From NCBI GenBank assembly GCA_013696265.1, contig JACCYX010000242.1, forward strand, positions 1-7,541: 7,541 bases of DNA, in the 5' to 3' direction. Origin of the DNA: Chloroflexia bacterium. GTDB lineage: Bacteria > Chloroflexota > Chloroflexia > Thermomicrobiales > UBA6265. A program made the position numbers and the translations under genes. The notes under the pieces were generated by a model, which ran no database searches, was not told the DNA's origin, and saw nothing but the letters and a program-made list of their open reading frames with translations. Shown here one piece after another: positions 6,022 through 7,541 of the stretch (positions are counted from its first letter, which is position 1; the number at the start of each line of letters is the position of its first letter).

Positions 6022-6320
6022 TCCGGGTCATCCTGCCGCCTCACCTCCGGACCCTGGCCAGGACTGGCAAGGAAGTCGAACTCGACCTCGATCCAGACGC
6101 TCCGGTAACGCCGAGCGCGGTGCTCGACGTGCTCGAAGGGATGTACCCGACCCTGCGCGGCACGATCCGCGATCACCAGACGAAGCAGCGGCGGCCGATG
6201 GTTCGGTTCTTCGCCTGCGAGCGGGACATCTCCCACGATTCGCCGGACACGCCGTTGCCCGACGTGATCGCGAGCGGCCGCGAGCCGTTCTGGATCCTGG
6301 GCGCCATCTCTGGCGGATAG
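6018..6320 (+). CDS. MoaD/ThiS-like ubiquitin-fold sulfur-carrier protein
   Basis: A 100-residue small protein with the beta-grasp pattern: MIRVILPPHLRTLA (first strand and turn), a KEVELDLDPD strand (18-27), the helix TPSAVLDVLEGMYPTL (31-46), a RRPMVRFFACERDI strand (58-71) and a C-terminal FWILGAISGG. It ends exactly in Gly99-Gly100, the tail that in MoaD, ThiS and related carriers is adenylated by an E1-like enzyme and converted to a thiocarboxylate. No E1-like gene, MoaE or ThiG lies in the window, so the activating partner must be elsewhere and the pathway (molybdopterin, thiamine, cysteine, other) is undetermined. The ATG overlaps the propeller stop (ATGA) and has no SD of its own, which argues for translational coupling. 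Length is slightly above that of MoaD. Confidence 0.87.
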   Translation: MIRVILPPHLRTLARTGKEVELDLDPDAPVTPSAVLDVLEGMYPTLRGTIRDHQTKQRRPMVRFFACERDISHDSPDTPLPDVIASGREPFWILGAISGG

Positions 6321-6380
6321 GCGTAGCCGGCAAGCCGTGAATCTCCGGGCACGAACCCGCCGCCTGGACAAGGGAACATC

Positions 6381-6794
6381 ATGGTTGAAGCTGTGGAAAA
6401 AGATGTCGATGCGGGATCGTGGCCGACGGGCATCAGCGCCATTACGCTGTTCGTCGAGGACCTGGAGGCCGGGAGGCGGTTCTACCAGGAGGTCTTTGGC
6501 CTGAAGATCGCCTTCGAGGACAACGACTCGACGGTGTTCGATTTCGGAAACACGATCATCAACCTGCTCAGGACCACCGCGGCGCGGGAACTTATCGAGC
6601 CGGCGGTGCCGGCAACCCGTGAGGCCGGATCCCGGATCCAGCTCACCATCACGGTGGATGACGTGGACGCCAGGTGCGAGGAACTCATTCGACGTGGTGT
6701 GGTCTTGATCAATGGCCCGATGGATCGACCGTGGGGAGTGCGAACCGCCTGCTTCAGCGATCCCGGCGGCCACATCTGGGAGATCGCGAAGTAG
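6381..6794 (+). CDS. VOC-superfamily (glyoxalase/bleomycin-resistance fold) protein
   Basis: A 137-residue protein with two beta-alpha-beta-beta-beta modules. Module 1 begins ISAITLFVEDLEAGRRFYQE (18-37) and includes VFDFGNTIINLL (52-63). Module 2 begins RIQLTITVDDVDARCEELI (85-103) and ends GVRTACFSDPGGHIWEIAK (119-137). Family members bind metals or small molecules and act as lyases, dioxygenases or drug-binding proteins. Aligning the usual ligand positions gives A20, N61, Q87 and E134; only the final Glu is conserved, so classical metal catalysis is doubtful and a binding role is likely. AGGGA at 6371-6375 lies 5 nt before the ATG. The gene is 60 nt after the carrier gene with no terminator seen between, so read-through is possible. 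Confidence 0.9.
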   Translation: MVEAVEKDVDAGSWPTGISAITLFVEDLEAGRRFYQEVFGLKIAFEDNDSTVFDFGNTIINLLRTTAARELIEPAVPATREAGSRIQLTITVDDVDARCEELIRRGVVLINGPMDRPWGVRTACFSDPGGHIWEIAK

Positions 6795-6979
6795 CCGGCG
6801 ATCGGGTCGATGACGATTGAAGGCGGAATCACCCTCATGCGTCAATCAGTCCCAGGCAGGATGCCGATTCCTCCTCTGGGCTGATGTGCGTCCCGCATCC
6901 TATCCATACCATGCAAGAAGAACACCGATTCGCCTGGTGGAACGTCCGGACCCTCGTCCGGCGCGAATCAAAGTGGAGT

Positions 6980-6987
6980 AAAGGAGG
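6980..6987 (+). promoter_or_regulatory. strong ribosome binding site
   Basis: AAAGGAGG matches the anti-SD closely and lies 11 nt before the ATG at 6999, fixing that start. The 204-nt gap before it (6795-6998) shows no convincing promoter or gene. Confidence 0.7.
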
Positions 6988-6998
6988 CATCACTGATC

Positions 6999-7346
6999 AT
7001 GACGACCGTTTTCGCGGACATTACCATGACCCTTGATGGATTCATCGCGGGTCCAGGTGTCTCAGCCGAGGCGCCGCTCGGGATCGGTGGCATCGAAAGC
7101 GCCCTCGCCCAGGCAAAGTCCGCCGCCGGTGACAAGGATGTCCAAATGTCCAGTGGCGCCAACATCATCCAGCAATGCATCAACGCCGGGCGGCTCGATG
7201 AAATCCAGGTCCACATTTCGCCGGTCATGCTCGGCGCGGGAACCAGACTGTTCGATGGCATCGATGCCGCCCGCCTGAAATTCGATCCTGTTCGCGTTAT
7301 CGAGTCCCCGAACGTCACGCACATCCGGTACCGGTTCGTCAGGTAG
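6999..7346 (+). CDS. DHFR/RibD-C family protein with apparent internal deletion
   Basis: A 115-residue protein, against about 185-200 for the family. The N-terminus MTTVFADITMTLDGFIAGP (1-19) and PLGIGG (26-31) are typical of the start of family members. The next residues IESALAQAKSAAGDKDV (32-48) normally occur far downstream, followed by GANIIQQCINAGRLDEIQ, HISPVMLGAGTRLFD and VIESPNVTHIRYRFVR, the complete C-terminal part. The roughly 70 residues between LGIGG and IESALA, which carry the LHEWL, GRRMFD-type and middle-strand segments, are missing. The deletion is in frame, with the junction near 7089-7092. The core sheet would be incomplete, so the product is probably inactive, though it is still translated from a strong SD. 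The following gene, 13 nt downstream, belongs to the same family and keeps the LHEWL segment right after its own GDGG. Confidence 0.85.
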   Translation: MTTVFADITMTLDGFIAGPGVSAEAPLGIGGIESALAQAKSAAGDKDVQMSSGANIIQQCINAGRLDEIQVHISPVMLGAGTRLFDGIDAARLKFDPVRVIESPNVTHIRYRFVR

Positions 7347-7359
7347 GAAAGGATCCGAA

Positions 7360-7541
7360 ATGCCAGTGGTTGTGGCCGAACAATCGATCTCGCTCGACGG
7401 CTTCAGCGCCGGCGCCAACCAAAGCCCCGCCAACCCAATGGGTGACGGCGGCCAACGGCTGCACGAGTGGCTTTCGGCCACATCCAGCCAACCCGACGCG
7501 AACGTGATCGATGCGTACTGGTCGAGGATCGGCGCGGTGAT
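7360..7541 (+). CDS. DHFR/RibD-C family protein, 3'-truncated by the window
   Basis: The first 60 residues are present. MPVVVAEQSISLDGFSAGANQ and NPMGDGGQRLHEWLSA match the N-terminal consensus of the family (SLDGFxAGxNQS, NPxGxGGxRLHEWL), and the frame is open at the window end. AGGAAAGGA (7345-7353) precedes the ATG at good spacing. It lies 13 nt after a shortened paralogue, in tandem, so the two are probably one transcript and arose by duplication. Whether the remainder is intact cannot be judged here. Confidence 0.85.
   Translation, partial: MPVVVAEQSISLDGFSAGANQSPANPMGDGGQRLHEWLSATSSQPDANVIDAYWSRIGAV

Noticed and set aside
1..7541. CRISPR array, insertion sequence or transposase
   Set aside because: No regularly spaced repeats, no transposase-like protein, and no terminal inverted repeats were seen.

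Overview
The window is high-GC bacterial DNA with short intergenic gaps, ATGA-coupled gene pairs and clear Shine-Dalgarno sites. The Tat-type leader of the rhodanese ends in an Ala/Thr/Pro/Ser-rich stretch (AQATPEASPVADA) of a kind I associate with Thermomicrobia-type Chloroflexota. That placement is an impression from style, not a database result. Several genes (ArsR, AHSA1, three DHFR/RibD-C-like proteins, VOC, MoaD/ThiS-like) belong to families typical of soil or environmental accessory regions.

Layout. (1) 279-2017, plus strand: a class I SAM methyltransferase, then 20 nt later a Tat-exported two-domain rhodanese. (2) 2018-2716: no convincing plus-strand gene at first. The minus strand instead carries a sigma70-like promoter (perfect TTGACA) near 2330-2361, about 240 nt containing seven consecutive hairpins, and a GC-rich stem followed by six T at 2071-2102. 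This is the best candidate for an undescribed element, a stand-alone structured RNA of roughly 255 nt. (3) 2502-2950, plus strand, lower GC: a start-less reading frame overlapping by ATGA a 77-residue orphan protein, followed by a hairpin-rich 3' region. (4) 4563-3167, minus strand: an ArsR regulator, an AHSA1/SRPBCC protein and a DHFR-family protein in an overlapping operon, with a palindromic operator candidate upstream; the last gene has a one-base frameshift. (5) 4906-6320, plus strand: a six-Asp-box beta-propeller protein overlapping by ATGA a MoaD/ThiS-like ubiquitin-fold protein ending in Gly-Gly. (6) 6381-7541, plus strand: a VOC protein lacking most of the usual metal ligands, then two tandem DHFR-family genes. 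The first has an apparent in-frame loss of its middle third; the second runs off the window.

How the parts may work together. The ArsR-AHSA1-DHFR set reads as one autoregulated unit. The propeller and the Gly-Gly carrier are translationally coupled and probably act together, but no E1-like activating enzyme is present here. The rhodanese is predicted to be exported, so it is unlikely to charge the cytosolic carrier directly. Two of the three DHFR-like genes are damaged, which suggests redundancy and decay of this family, or sequencing/assembly error for the frameshift.
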